From the NCBI GenBank assembly GCA_947495575.1, contig CANLZL010000001.1, positions 434,001-498,000 on the forward strand: DNA of 64,000 bases. The letters run 5' to 3'. This DNA comes from an uncultured Nioella sp. (GTDB lineage Bacteria > Pseudomonadota > Alphaproteobacteria > Rhodobacterales > Rhodobacteraceae). The position numbers and the translations under genes were made by a program. Within the stretch, counting starts at the first letter, position 1. Each line of letters begins with the position of its first letter. Positions 24,924 through 34,046 of this stretch are shown here, one piece after another. The notes under the pieces were generated by a model. It was not told the DNA's origin. It did no database searches and saw nothing but the letters and a program-made list of their open reading frames with translations.

Positions 24924-25466
24924 ATGCGTATGAATGTGAGTGATGAAGACCTTGCTCTGGCGGCAGCTGGTGGCGATGGGGCGGCTTTTGAAGCGCTCCT
25001 GACCCGTCACTATGACCGTCTTTTCGCGCTGGCCTTTCGCTTCACAGGCAGCCGGGCTGAAGCCGAGGATCTGACACAGGATATCTGCGCCGTTCTGCCC
25101 GCGAAACTTGCCGGATATCGCGGTGATGCCAAAGTGACGACATGGCTTTACCGCGTTGCCCATAACGCGGCCATCGACCGCCGACGCCGCGCGGCCAGTT
25201 ACTCCAAAGCGCTGACCGGCTGGGGCGATTGGGAGGTCGGGCGCAAAAAGGCCGATGCAGAAGAAAAAGAAGCGGTCGGTTGGCTCTATACGGCCATGGG
25301 TCGCCTCAGCGAGACCCTGCGCGACACGCTCGCATTAGTACTGGATGACCTGACCCATGCCGAAGTGGCAGACATCATGGGTGTCAGCGAAGGCACCGTC
25401 AGCTGGCGCATCTCGGAGGCCAAAAAGGCGCTTCGAGTTTTAAAAGAAGAGGAGGAGGCATCATGA
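24924..25466 (+). CDS. ECF-type RNA polymerase sigma factor
   Basis: A 180-residue sigma-70 family protein of the ECF group. Region 2 includes FEALLTRHYDRLFALAFRFTGSRAEAEDLTQDI and the -10 recognition stretch KVTTWLYRVAHNAAIDRRRR. Region 4 ends with LTHAEVADIMGVSEGTVSWRISEAKKAL. Two ATGs at 24924 and 24930 are possible starts; a third at 24900 lacks a ribosome-binding site. The gene overlaps the next by 4 bp, and that next gene encodes a membrane-anchored vWFA protein in the position where an anti-sigma factor is expected. Its regulon is unknown. Confidence 0.88.
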   Translation: MRMNVSDEDLALAAAGGDGAAFEALLTRHYDRLFALAFRFTGSRAEAEDLTQDICAVLPAKLAGYRGDAKVTTWLYRVAHNAAIDRRRRAASYSKALTGWGDWEVGRKKADAEEKEAVGWLYTAMGRLSETLRDTLALVLDDLTHAEVADIMGVSEGTVSWRISEAKKALRVLKEEEEAS

Positions 25467-27562
25467 CCTCCCACAAGGATGATTTGGAATTGGGTGCCCT
25501 GAAAGCAGGGTTTGACGCAGCCACGCCTGCGCCCGATCCCGCGCGGCGACTGGAAAATCTGGCGCTAGCACAAAAAAACTTCACCGATCTCCAAGGATCT
25601 CTGTCCGAGGCCCGTCATAGCTCTGAACGTTCCGAAAGCCGGGGCGTATTTAAAGGAGTTATTGATATGCTAATGACACGTTCGGCTGCTGCCGGCCTAA
25701 CTGCCACCACCGCAATTGTCGCGGTCGGCTTCCTCTTCCTCAGCCCTGCCGGGCAGGATTTTATGCGGCCACCCACGACGATCACCACACAGCCCGAAAT
25801 TGAGCAGCCCGTTTCCGGTGACCTTCGGCAAGGTGGAGAAACAGCAATTGTCGATGCCGATGACACAGAGGTCGTCGAGCCAGTTTTGGAACCTGTCATA
25901 ACTGCCGAGGAAGTTGAAACTCGTTTGCGCGATCAGGAGGCTGAGGCAGATTTCGCAGCAGCGCCACCGTCGCCGTCTCCGCAACCTGGCAACAGTGGCG
26001 GTGTGCTTGAGTTGTTTTCCGGTGCGCCAGTGGCCAGCCCAGCTATTACGCAGGGCGGACATAACAACAGCGTGGTCGGTGGGTTGGCCAGCAACACGCG
26101 GGCCGTTTCGCCGGGCCAGTTGCTTAATGATGTGGCCCCCATGCCCGAAGCAAATACCGAGGAATTTGCTAACGAGGACGACAATCCGATCCGTGTTGTC
26201 GCTGAAAACCCGGTTTCGACCTTCTCGATTGATGTCGACACGGCCTCCTATTCGCTTCTGCGATCATCCTTCAATCGCGGGCAGATGCCGCATGCCGATT
26301 CCGTGCGCATCGAAGAGATGATCAATTACTTCCCCTATGATTACGCCACCCCAACCGAAGAAGATGTCAGCCCCTTCCGCCCCACAGTGAATGTTTTCCA
26401 AACACCGTGGAACCCGGACACAAGGCTGGTTCATATTGGCCTGCAGGGGGAAATGCCTGTTGTTGAGGATCGCCCACCGCTCAACCTGGTCTTCCTGATC
26501 GATACATCGGGCAGCATGAACGACCCCACCAAGCTGCCGCTTTTGATCCAGAGCTTTCGCCTGATGCTGGACCGTCTGAACCCGGAGGATGAGGTGGCCA
26601 TTGTCACATATGCCGGCAATGCCGGTGTGGCGCTGGAACCCACGCCCGCCTCGGACCGGGATGCGATTGAAACGGCCCTGACCAGGTTGCAGGCCGGAGG
26701 ATCGACCAATGGCGTTGGCGGTCTTCAGGTCGCCTATGGTCTTGCCAATCAGATGAGCGAAGAGGGCGAGGTCAGCCGCGTCCTTCTGGCTACAGATGGT
26801 GATTTCAATGTCGGTATTTCCGATCCCGATGCCCTGACAGATTTCATCGAAACGCAGCGCGACAGCGGCACTTACCTCAGTGTTCTTGGGTTCGGGCGCG
26901 GCAACCTGCAGGATGATACGATGCAGGCGCTGGCGCAGAACGGCAACGGCACTGCTGCCTATATCGACACACTGAACGAGGCGCAGCGCGTTCTGGTCGA
27001 TCAACTGGCTGGTGCGCTCTTCCCCATCGCTGATGACGTCAAGATCCAGGTTGAATTTAACCCCGCCGTCATCGCGGAATACCGCCTCATTGGCTATGAA
27101 ACACGGGCCCTTGCGCGCGAGGATTTCAACAATGACGATGTTGATGCCGGCGAATTGGGCGCGGGCCATAACGTGACCGCGATTTATGAGGTCACACCGG
27201 TGGGCAGTCCCGCCCGCCTGACCGACCCGCTGCGTTATGGCGGTGAGGAGGCCACAGAGGTTGCCGAAGAACTGGCGGGCGAACTTGGTTTCCTGCGCCT
27301 GCGCTGGAAAGAGCCGGGTGCTGAGGACAGTCAGCTGATCGAATTCCCGATCACGGACACTGATAGCGCCGATGCGGAAGCACAGTTTGCCGCCGCTATC
27401 GCGGGCTTTGGGCAGCTTCTGCGCGGTAATGATTTCCTGGGCGACTGGGATTACGCCGATGCCATCGCACTGGCCAATGAGAACCGTGGCGCCGATGAAT
27501 TCGGCTACCGGTTCGAGGCGGTGCAACTGATGCGCCTCGCTGACAGCCTCTCGGCTAACTGA
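25463..27562 (+). CDS. Membrane-anchored von Willebrand factor A protein (YfbK/DUF3520 type), possible anti-sigma fusion
   Basis: A 699-residue protein. An N-terminal cytoplasmic tail of about 70 residues is followed by a single transmembrane helix (about 74-95), a low-complexity acidic/proline linker and a YfbK-type N-domain (NPVSTFSIDVDTASYSLLR). The vWFA domain has an intact MIDAS motif DTSGSM starting at residue 347, and a C-terminal DUF3520-like domain ends near LMRLADSLSAN. The start overlaps the ECF sigma gene (ATGA). The short cytoplasmic tail in front of the membrane helix is where an anti-sigma domain would sit, but I see no zinc motif. A metal-dependent adhesion domain outside could therefore signal to the sigma factor inside; this is inference. 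Confidence 0.85.
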   Translation: MTSHKDDLELGALKAGFDAATPAPDPARRLENLALAQKNFTDLQGSLSEARHSSERSESRGVFKGVIDMLMTRSAAAGLTATTAIVAVGFLFLSPAGQDFMRPPTTITTQPEIEQPVSGDLRQGGETAIVDADDTEVVEPVLEPVITAEEVETRLRDQEAEADFAAAPPSPSPQPGNSGGVLELFSGAPVASPAITQGGHNNSVVGGLASNTRAVSPGQLLNDVAPMPEANTEEFANEDDNPIRVVAENPVSTFSIDVDTASYSLLRSSFNRGQMPHADSVRIEEMINYFPYDYATPTEEDVSPFRPTVNVFQTPWNPDTRLVHIGLQGEMPVVEDRPPLNLVFLIDTSGSMNDPTKLPLLIQSFRLMLDRLNPEDEVAIVTYAGNAGVALEPTPASDRDAIETALTRLQAGGSTNGVGGLQVAYGLANQMSEEGEVSRVLLATDGDFNVGISDPDALTDFIETQRDSGTYLSVLGFGRGNLQDDTMQALAQNGNGTAAYIDTLNEAQRVLVDQLAGALFPIADDVKIQVEFNPAVIAEYRLIGYETRALAREDFNNDDVDAGELGAGHNVTAIYEVTPVGSPARLTDPLRYGGEEATEVAEELAGELGFLRLRWKEPGAEDSQLIEFPITDTDSADAEAQFAAAIAGFGQLLRGNDFLGDWDYADAIALANENRGADEFGYRFEAVQLMRLADSLSAN

Positions 27563-27639
27563 GCCGCGGCTCGCAACCGGGCGCGCGGGTCCTGTCGAGC
27601 AGATTGTCCCCTGTACCACGACCCCCGCGCGTCTTGCGG

Positions 27640-27678
27640 CCCTTCGATGGTTTCCCGGCCATCGAAGGGTCGATTTTT
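27640..27678 (+). terminator. Rho-independent terminator after the vWFA gene
   Basis: A perfect 11-bp stem (CCCTTCGATGG / CCATCGAAGGG) with an 8-nt loop is followed by TCGATTTTT. It is 78 bp after the stop of the vWFA gene. The gene on the other side (nagA) converges, and the hairpin may serve it as well. Confidence 0.85.
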
Positions 27679-27741
27679 CTGTAGATATTTTGGATTTGGT
27701 CGTTTTTCGAACGTATGTCGCAAAAGAAACCGACAACTGCG

Positions 27742-28890
27742 TCAGTTTTCGATTGGGACACCCCCCTGCCAAACCTGCTTTAGCCGCATTGTGTCTTGAT
27801 CCAACAAAACCAAATCGGCCCGCGCGCCCGGCGCGATCCTGCCAATATCAGCACGTCCGATCAGATCGGCGGGTATTCTGGTTGCCATAGCAAGCGCCTG
27901 ATCCTGCGGCGCAGCGCCCCAACGCACTAGGTTGCCAACGGCGCGATCAAGGCTTAGATGAGCGCCTGCAAGCGTGCCATCGGCTTGGGTCAAACGATCA
28001 TTGTCTCGTGTAACCCACTGACCATCCATCATGAATCCCGGTAAGTCGGTCCCCGCCGTTGCCATGGAATCTGAAACGAGGAAAATCTGTCCGGGCCCTC
28101 GTTTTGCCCGAACGGCCAGCCGAACCATTGTGGGATCAACATGATGCCCATCGGCAATCAGGCCGACGGACAGCCCGCCCAATTCCAATGCAGCACCGAC
28201 CAGACCCGGCGCGCGGCCCTGCATCTGGCTCATTGCATTAAAGAGATGAGTGACGCCGTACGCCCCGGCGAGGGCTGCGGCCTTTGCGTCGGCAAAGCTG
28301 GCATCACTATGGCCCAAAAAAACCAACACGCCCTGCGCCACCAATTCGCGGATATAGCTTTTCGTAACCTGTTCCGGTGCAACGGTTATTTTCAGAAGAG
28401 GTACTCGACGGGCGGCCTCGAAGTAGGTTTCCAGATGCCGTTGCTCCAATGGTTTTAGAAGGTCTCCGCAATGTGCGCCTTTGCGGGATCGGGCCAAATG
28501 TGGCCCTTCTAGATGCAAACCCGCCAAACCCGCTTCGCCGTCGGCGATCGCAGCTTCTACTGCGTCAACTGCTGCCGCCTGCTCGTCAGTAGCGGAGGTG
28601 ATCAGGGTTGGAAGGATTGTCGTGGCTCCGGCCCGCAAATGGGCGGTGGCCATGATCTGCAGAGCCTTACGGGTCGGTGTTTCATTGAACATCACACCAC
28701 CGCCGCCGTTGACCTGTAAGTCGACAAATCCGGGGGCCAAAAGACCGTCGTAATGGGTCAGTTTTGTCCCGGCAGGCAAGTCTGAAATGGGTAATATCCG
28801 TGCAATACGACTTGCCTCGATCAACACGGCCATGTCCTGTTGCGTGGTGGACCCATCAAACACAGTTTGGGCGGACAGCGCATAAGTCAT
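27742..28890 (-). CDS. nagA: NagA, N-acetylglucosamine-6-phosphate deacetylase
   Basis: A 382-residue amidohydrolase. Metal and substrate residues are recognisable: GFVDLQVNGGGG near the N-terminus, HLEGPH (metal-binding Glu), LGHSDA and THLFNAM (His ligands), and the catalytic Asp in LVSDSMATAGT. It removes acetate from GlcNAc-6-P, giving glucosamine-6-P. Its start overlaps the stop of the BadF-type kinase gene by 4 bp, so kinase and deacetylase are coupled. A NagB-type deaminase is not in the window. Confidence 0.92.
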   Translation of the reverse strand: MTYALSAQTVFDGSTTQQDMAVLIEASRIARILPISDLPAGTKLTHYDGLLAPGFVDLQVNGGGGVMFNETPTRKALQIMATAHLRAGATTILPTLITSATDEQAAAVDAVEAAIADGEAGLAGLHLEGPHLARSRKGAHCGDLLKPLEQRHLETYFEAARRVPLLKITVAPEQVTKSYIRELVAQGVLVFLGHSDASFADAKAAALAGAYGVTHLFNAMSQMQGRAPGLVGAALELGGLSVGLIADGHHVDPTMVRLAVRAKRGPGQIFLVSDSMATAGTDLPGFMMDGQWVTRDNDRLTQADGTLAGAHLSLDRAVGNLVRWGAAPQDQALAMATRIPADLIGRADIGRIAPGARADLVLLDQDTMRLKQVWQGGVPIEN

Positions 28891-29774
28891 TGGAACTCAG
28901 CCCATTTTCCGAGCGAGATTTGACTGGCGATCGCAATCGCCCCGTCAAGGGCAGTGCCTTCGGGGCGAAGGATCCGGCCACCGAACGCGTCTTTGGCATA
29001 GGCGGATAAGGCAAGTCCAACGCCGCCGGTCAGGCAAAGCGCCTGACCCTCTTGCCATCCCAAAGCTGACAATGCCCGACGGGTTTCGGCAATCGTCTGA
29101 TCGACAAGCGCTGTCGCAGCTGCATCGCCCGCCTGTGCCTGTTGAAAGATCAATTCAGCCAGTGCCGCAATGTCGCTGGTCCCTGCATCGGCATAGGCTG
29201 CAAGCAATCCAGCGGGGCCGTCGTGATGGTCAATCAGTTTGGAGATCATTGGGGATCCCGCGCCGGTTCCGTCGACAAACTCAAACGCCCGCCGAAGTAG
29301 GTTTGTGCCGAGCCATGCGCCGGACCCGGCATCGCCGAATTGAGCCCCCCAGCCCCCGATTGCGGTGACTTTTCCTGTTACTTTTCGCGCGAAGAATGAC
29401 CCCGTTCCAAGGGACGCGACCCATCCGTCCTGCTCAGCCAAAGCGCCCCAAACAGTACTGGCGCGGTCGTCGCGCAAAACGCAGTTTCTGAGGCCCATTT
29501 GTTTTAGGAAACTATCCTGTTTGTCGGGGAAGATCGCCCCGGCAATCGCCAGAAAGCCGGGGATTTTTTCGATGTCTATCAGGGATTTGCCGTGGTTTTT
29601 GGCGGTTTGTTCAATGAGTACGCCAATGGTCTGGGCGGCGCCCTCTGGATCAGAGAAAAGATTGGACGGACCCGCTTCCTGCCTGGCGATGACGCCATCG
29701 ATGACCAAAGCCGTTCGGCATTTGCTGCCACCGCCATCAACGGCCAAAAGGTCAGGTAAATCACAGGGTTCCAT
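28887..29774 (-). CDS. BadF/BadG-family N-acetylglucosamine kinase
   Basis: A 295-residue ASKHA-fold ATPase. The phosphate-1 motif LLAVDGGGSKCRTALV is at the N-terminus, the adenosine region includes LCLTGGVGLAL, and IGGWGAQFGDAGSGAWLG is characteristic of GlcNAc kinases of this family. It would phosphorylate GlcNAc at O6 for the coupled NagA. The start is uncertain: an ATG ending at 29774 (chosen) or a GTG ending at 29789; neither has a clear Shine-Dalgarno. It follows the oxidase gene by about 40 bp on the same strand, so it may be read through from the polyamine operon. Confidence 0.85.
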   Translation of the reverse strand: MEPCDLPDLLAVDGGGSKCRTALVIDGVIARQEAGPSNLFSDPEGAAQTIGVLIEQTAKNHGKSLIDIEKIPGFLAIAGAIFPDKQDSFLKQMGLRNCVLRDDRASTVWGALAEQDGWVASLGTGSFFARKVTGKVTAIGGWGAQFGDAGSGAWLGTNLLRRAFEFVDGTGAGSPMISKLIDHHDGPAGLLAAYADAGTSDIAALAELIFQQAQAGDAAATALVDQTIAETRRALSALGWQEGQALCLTGGVGLALSAYAKDAFGGRILRPEGTALDGAIAIASQISLGKWAEFQ

Positions 29775-29814
29775 GGATAGGAGTTTCACTTGAAGACATC
29801 CAAAAGGCCAGCCA

Positions 29815-31119
29815 CTAAAACCGGTCTCGCAGCGAATACCAGGTCATCGCGAGCGCAAGCAAAGGCCAGCGCATCAAGGCCCCACCCGGGAAACGCGGGC
29901 TTGGGATTTTGGCCATGAGGTCAAACTGCTCCGCCTGACCTGATATTGCGTCAGCTGCAATTTTACCGGCCATTATCGCCAGCGCGACACCGTGGCCCGA
30001 ATAGCCCGACATGCTCAGGATATTCCCGTCAAGCCGTTGAAAGCAGGGCATTCTGTTCATGGTGATCGCCAAAGTTCCACCCCAAGAATGGGTGATTGGC
30101 ACGCCCGTTAGTTGCGGAAAAATTGCCTCCATCGGACGCCGAACCATTGCGGCGATATCTTTGGGGAACCTATACCCGTAGCTTTCTGTGCCGCCAAATA
30201 GTAGGCGATGATCATCCGAAAACCGGAAGTAATTCACCACAAACTTGCTGTCCGCGACGGCGTAATTGCCCTTGATGATTTCTTCCCGCCGGTCGGCGCC
30301 CAATGGCTCAGTTGCGACGATATAATTGTTGATTGGCATGACCCGATTGGCCACTACGGGGGCAAGGTTTCCGAGATATCCGTTACATGCCAATAAGATA
30401 TGCGACGTTGTTACAGTGGCATCAGACGTTTCAATGCGTGGCTGGGTTCCCTTGATGAATTTCGTGGCCTTTGAGCCTTCGAAAATCCGTGCTTTGGCGG
30501 CCTGAGCAAGGCGGGCGAGACCAAAAGCCAATTCAAGCGGATCAATATGGCCCGCGCCAAGGTCGAGTGTGCCGCCAAAGTAGCTGTCAGACTTTACATA
30601 TTCCCATAATTCTTCTCGATTTAATGGGGATATTCCGCCATATCCATAGGATTCCTGCAACTTCTTTGCGTAGGCCGCATATTCCGGAACTTCGCGTTCC
30701 CGATGTGCGGCATGGATGACCCCGGGATGAAATTTTGCGTGAATTTGAGGCAGGTCTGCTAGGGACCTCACCAAATTAACCGACTGTGTGGCGACATGCC
30801 AAAGCGCACGCGCGCGATTTTCGCCAACAAGCGCTTCCAATCTGTCCTGGTCCAGCCGCTGCCCCTGACCAACTTGTCCTCCGTTTCGTCCGGATGCGCC
30901 AAAGCCAACGCGTTGCGCTTCCAGTAGGATGACGTCATAGCCACGTTCGGCCAAATGCCAAGCCGCGGACAGCCCGGTAAATCCGCCACCGATGACGCAG
31001 ACATCGCAGGCCAGCGCGCCGCGCGCTTTTGGAAACCGTGGCAGAGGCGTGGCCCTATCTGCATAAAAGGAGGGTGGGTAGCGACCGGGACGGTCGTTTG
31101 CGGTGAGCAGATCCATCAC
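29815..31119 (-). CDS. FAD-dependent amine oxidoreductase (gamma-glutamylputrescine oxidase, PuuB/OrdL-like)
   Basis: A 434-residue DAO-family flavoprotein. The dinucleotide motif CVIGGGFTGLSAAWHLAERG lies at about 40-60, and the conserved GFGASGRNGGQVGQGQRLDQ segment follows. The C-terminal part contains SGYSGHGVALAIMAGKI. Proteins of this type oxidise the free amine of gamma-glutamylputrescine, giving gamma-glutamyl-aminobutyraldehyde and H2O2. It lies 2 bp after the aminotransferase gene in an operon with a glutamine-synthetase-like ligase, which supports a polyamine role. A sarcosine or proline-betaine type substrate is the alternative. Confidence 0.87.
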   Translation of the reverse strand: MMDLLTANDRPGRYPPSFYADRATPLPRFPKARGALACDVCVIGGGFTGLSAAWHLAERGYDVILLEAQRVGFGASGRNGGQVGQGQRLDQDRLEALVGENRARALWHVATQSVNLVRSLADLPQIHAKFHPGVIHAAHREREVPEYAAYAKKLQESYGYGGISPLNREELWEYVKSDSYFGGTLDLGAGHIDPLELAFGLARLAQAAKARIFEGSKATKFIKGTQPRIETSDATVTTSHILLACNGYLGNLAPVVANRVMPINNYIVATEPLGADRREEIIKGNYAVADSKFVVNYFRFSDDHRLLFGGTESYGYRFPKDIAAMVRRPMEAIFPQLTGVPITHSWGGTLAITMNRMPCFQRLDGNILSMSGYSGHGVALAIMAGKIAADAISGQAEQFDLMAKIPSPRFPGGALMRWPLLALAMTWYSLRDRF

Positions 31120-31121
31120 GC

Positions 31122-32513
31122 TTACGCCGCCCGCAACAGCCCCTCATTTTTCAGGATTTCATAGGTTTCATCCAAGGCAATTGTTGCCCGAGCAATCATT
31201 GTGTCGATTTCCGCTGGAGTGATAACCAAAGGCGGAGCAATAATCATCCTGTCGCCCACATGGCGCATGACTAACCCATTGGCAAAACAGCGATCTCTAG
31301 CAATCAATCCGGCGGTTCCGGTGCCCCCGGCGAAACCCGCGCGCGAAGGTTTGTCCGGGGTCAGCGCCAAGGATCCCATCATCCCCACGATTTTTGCTTC
31401 GCCCACAAGCGGGTGCGCGGTCATACTAAGCCATTTGTCCTTGAGGTAAGGGGCCGTGCGGCGCACATGGCCAACCAGATCTTCTTCTTCCATGATGCGG
31501 AGGTTTTCCAGCGCTACTGCCGCCGCGACGGGATGGCCGCCATATGTATAGCCATGGTTGAACTCATCCGCACCGATCACATTGGCCACTTCGTCGCAAA
31601 CGATCGAGCCACCAATCGGCGCATAGCCGGAGCTTAATCCTTTGGCGATGGTCATGATATGCGGGCGGATACCCATGGTCTCGGAGCCGAACCAGTTTCC
31701 GGTTCGCCCGAACCCGCAAATCACCTCATCTGCGATCAACAGAATTTCATATTTATCACATATGCGCTGGATTTCGGGCCAGTAGCTGTCTGGGGCCACG
31801 ATCACGCCGCCTGCGCCTTGAACCGGTTCGGCAATAAAGGCAGCGATGCGGTTTTCGCCAAGTGACAGGATCGCCTCTTCCAGTTCGCGGGCGCGTTGCA
31901 GACCAAACTCTTCCGGGTCGCTATCTCCGCCTTCGGCCCACCAATTGGGTTGGTTGATGTGGTGGATATCCGGGATCGGAATGCCGCCCTGGGCATGCAT
32001 TCCCGCCATCCCGCCAAGAGAGGCCGCACCAACGGTCGAACCATGATAGGCGTTTTTACGACTGATAATAATAGATTTTTCGGGCTTTCCCTTCATCGCC
32101 CAATAGGTGCGGACCATGCGAATATTGGTGTCATTTGCCTCAGACCCGCCCGACGCGAAGAACACGTGATTGAGGTCCCCCGGGGCCAGTTGCGCCAGCT
32201 TTTGTGCCAAGGCGATGGCGGGCACATGGGTGGTTTTGAAAAAACTATTGTAGTAGGGAAGTTCACGCATCTGGCGCGCGGCCACCTCGGCCAATTCATC
32301 ACGCCCATAGCCGATATTGACACACCAAAGCCCGGCCATCGCGTCAAGGATTTGATTGCCGTCGGAATCTGTCAGCTCTATCCCTTTGGCCCGGACAATC
32401 ACGCGGGCGCCCTCAGTCCCAAGATCGTGATTGGCCGAAAAGGGATGGATGTGGTGCGCTGCATCCAAACGTTGCAATTCTTCAGTCGGCAGATGGTTCG
32501 TGATCGCGGTCAT
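31122..32513 (-). CDS. Class III PLP aminotransferase (putrescine/polyamine:pyruvate type, SpuC-like)
   Basis: A 463-residue fold-type I, class III (omega) aminotransferase. The PLP lysine lies in MTIAKGLSSGYAPIGG, the Asp holding the pyridine nitrogen is in LLIADEVICGFGRTG, and the phosphate cup includes FFASGGSEANDT. Class III enzymes of this length with TYGGHPVAAAVALENL commonly transfer amino groups from putrescine, cadaverine or beta-alanine to pyruvate. It lies between a GS-like ligase gene (22 bp upstream) and an FAD oxidase gene (2 bp downstream), so the operon encodes both transamination and glutamylation routes. Confidence 0.88.
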   Translation of the reverse strand: MTAITNHLPTEELQRLDAAHHIHPFSANHDLGTEGARVIVRAKGIELTDSDGNQILDAMAGLWCVNIGYGRDELAEVAARQMRELPYYNSFFKTTHVPAIALAQKLAQLAPGDLNHVFFASGGSEANDTNIRMVRTYWAMKGKPEKSIIISRKNAYHGSTVGAASLGGMAGMHAQGGIPIPDIHHINQPNWWAEGGDSDPEEFGLQRARELEEAILSLGENRIAAFIAEPVQGAGGVIVAPDSYWPEIQRICDKYEILLIADEVICGFGRTGNWFGSETMGIRPHIMTIAKGLSSGYAPIGGSIVCDEVANVIGADEFNHGYTYGGHPVAAAVALENLRIMEEEDLVGHVRRTAPYLKDKWLSMTAHPLVGEAKIVGMMGSLALTPDKPSRAGFAGGTGTAGLIARDRCFANGLVMRHVGDRMIIAPPLVITPAEIDTMIARATIALDETYEILKNEGLLRAA

Positions 32514-32535
32514 CGGCGTCCTCGCTCAATAATCA

Positions 32536-33924
32536 TTAGACGTTTAGCAACAGGTGTTGACGTTCCCAGGGCGAAATTTCACGCTGGTATTCTTCGTTTT
32601 CGGCACGTTTGATGTCACAGAAAAGGCGACAAAACTCGTCCCCCAGCACAGCCCGAATATCCTTGGCCTCGTCAAACCTATGCAAGGCGGCCCCAAGGGA
32701 AACGGGCAGGGGAAACTCTGTCTCCCAGACTTCATTTTTTGCCTCTGGCCGGGGTTCGGTCGCATTTACCATACCTAGATACCCGGCCGCCAAAGAGGCG
32801 GCGATGGCGAGGTAGGGGTTGCAATCCATTCCGGTGACCCGGTTTTCCACCCGACGTGTGGCAGGTGTCGAAGGGGGGATGCGCAGGCCCGTCGTTCGGT
32901 TGTCTGCGGCCCATTCAAGGTTGGAAGGCGCGCTTTGACCATCGATAGTAATACGGCGGTAAGAATTCACATAGGGGGCCAAAAGCGGCACCAGCTGCAT
33001 GAGATATTTCTGTGACCCACCAATGAAATTGTAGAAGGCTTGCGACGGTGTGCCGTCCGCGGCCGAAAAGATGTTCAGCCCGGTCTTTGTGTCAACCACG
33101 CTTTGGTGCAGATGCATGGCACTGCCGGGTTCATCGCGGATCGGCTTGGCCATAAAGGTTGCAAACACCCCGTTCAACAACGCGGCTTCGCGGATTGTGC
33201 GTTTGAAGAAAAAGACCTGATCAGCAAGTAGCAAAGGATCGCCGTGCAGCAGGTTGATTTCGATCTGTCCCGCGCCACCTTCCTGGATAACGGTATCAAT
33301 CTTCAGACCCTGATCCTCGGCAAAATCATAGATCGTGTCGATAACCGGACCATATTCGTCGACCGCAGCCATTGAATAGACCTGACGGCTGGCCCCACGG
33401 CGGCCTGTTCGCCCGATGGGGGGCTCGATTTCTTCGTTCGGATCGGTGTTGGGTTTGGTCAGATAAAACTCAAGCTCCGGGGCGACAACAGGGGTCCAGC
33501 CCTTGTCGGCATAAAGCGCAAGAACTTTTCGCAGAACGTTGCGTGGGGCGATCGCCAACGGCGTGCCGTCGCGGTGAAACAGGTCACAAATGATCTGAAG
33601 AGTTGCATCCTCGGCCCATGGCACAGCGCAGGATGTTGACAGATCAGGGACAAGAACAACATCTTGTTCCAGCCATTGGTTGTGGATGTCCATATCCACA
33701 TATTCACCTGATATTGTTTGATAAAAAATCGAAACAGGAAGGAAGAACTGGCTTTCAGGGGTAAACTTGTAGGATGGCATCGCCTTGCCGCGCGAGATCC
33801 CCGCCAGGTCTGGAATGATGCATTCCACTTCTTCCAGACGTCGCCCATCAAGATACTCCCGAAACGGGGGCGGCAGCTGCCCGATCCAGTCGGCTTGTGA
33901 TTTTTCCATGCGTGGTGTCGGCAT
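32536..33924 (-). CDS. Glutamine-synthetase-family ligase (gamma-glutamylpolyamine synthetase, PuuA-like)
   Basis: A 462-residue GS-fold enzyme. The catalytic domain shows GAGQIEINL with metal-binding Glu, SAMHLHQSV with the conserved His, NSYRRI, and the ATP-site segment ENRVTGMDCNPYLAIAASL. The adenylylation tyrosine region of assimilatory GlnA is absent, as in PuuA. The ATG ending at 33924 is chosen because GGCAGG lies about 5 bp upstream; an upstream ATG at 33984 is open but lacks a site. In this operon it should attach gamma-glutamate to putrescine or a related amine. A second paralogue lies at 38824 in the divergent operon. Confidence 0.88.
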   Translation of the reverse strand: MPTPRMEKSQADWIGQLPPPFREYLDGRRLEEVECIIPDLAGISRGKAMPSYKFTPESQFFLPVSIFYQTISGEYVDMDIHNQWLEQDVVLVPDLSTSCAVPWAEDATLQIICDLFHRDGTPLAIAPRNVLRKVLALYADKGWTPVVAPELEFYLTKPNTDPNEEIEPPIGRTGRRGASRQVYSMAAVDEYGPVIDTIYDFAEDQGLKIDTVIQEGGAGQIEINLLHGDPLLLADQVFFFKRTIREAALLNGVFATFMAKPIRDEPGSAMHLHQSVVDTKTGLNIFSAADGTPSQAFYNFIGGSQKYLMQLVPLLAPYVNSYRRITIDGQSAPSNLEWAADNRTTGLRIPPSTPATRRVENRVTGMDCNPYLAIAASLAAGYLGMVNATEPRPEAKNEVWETEFPLPVSLGAALHRFDEAKDIRAVLGDEFCRLFCDIKRAENEEYQREISPWERQHLLLNV

Positions 33925-33994
33925 CTGAACCTGCCATGATGAGTGATCGCGGGGCGCACCGTTGTGGCGACTCGGCGTCGGCAAACAGGCCCGT

Positions 33995-34020
33995 ACGAAA
34001 ATATGATCAAAAAATTTCGT
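33995..34020. promoter_or_regulatory. AT-rich imperfect palindrome around TGATCAAA, possible GntR site
   Basis: ACGAAA...TTTCGT arms surround TGATCAAAA in the 120-bp gap between the GntR-type gene (ends 34047) and the ligase gene. A related TTTGATCAAA occurs on the other side of the gntR gene (34769). This is a tentative shared operator. Confidence 0.4.
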
Positions 34021-34046
34021 CTGTCAATCGGTGCAGGAGATACGGG

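Noticed and set aside
26264-27772. A 502-codon minus-strand frame opposite the vWFA gene
   Set aside because: It has no ribosome-binding site or family motif, and it crosses the strong terminator at 27640.
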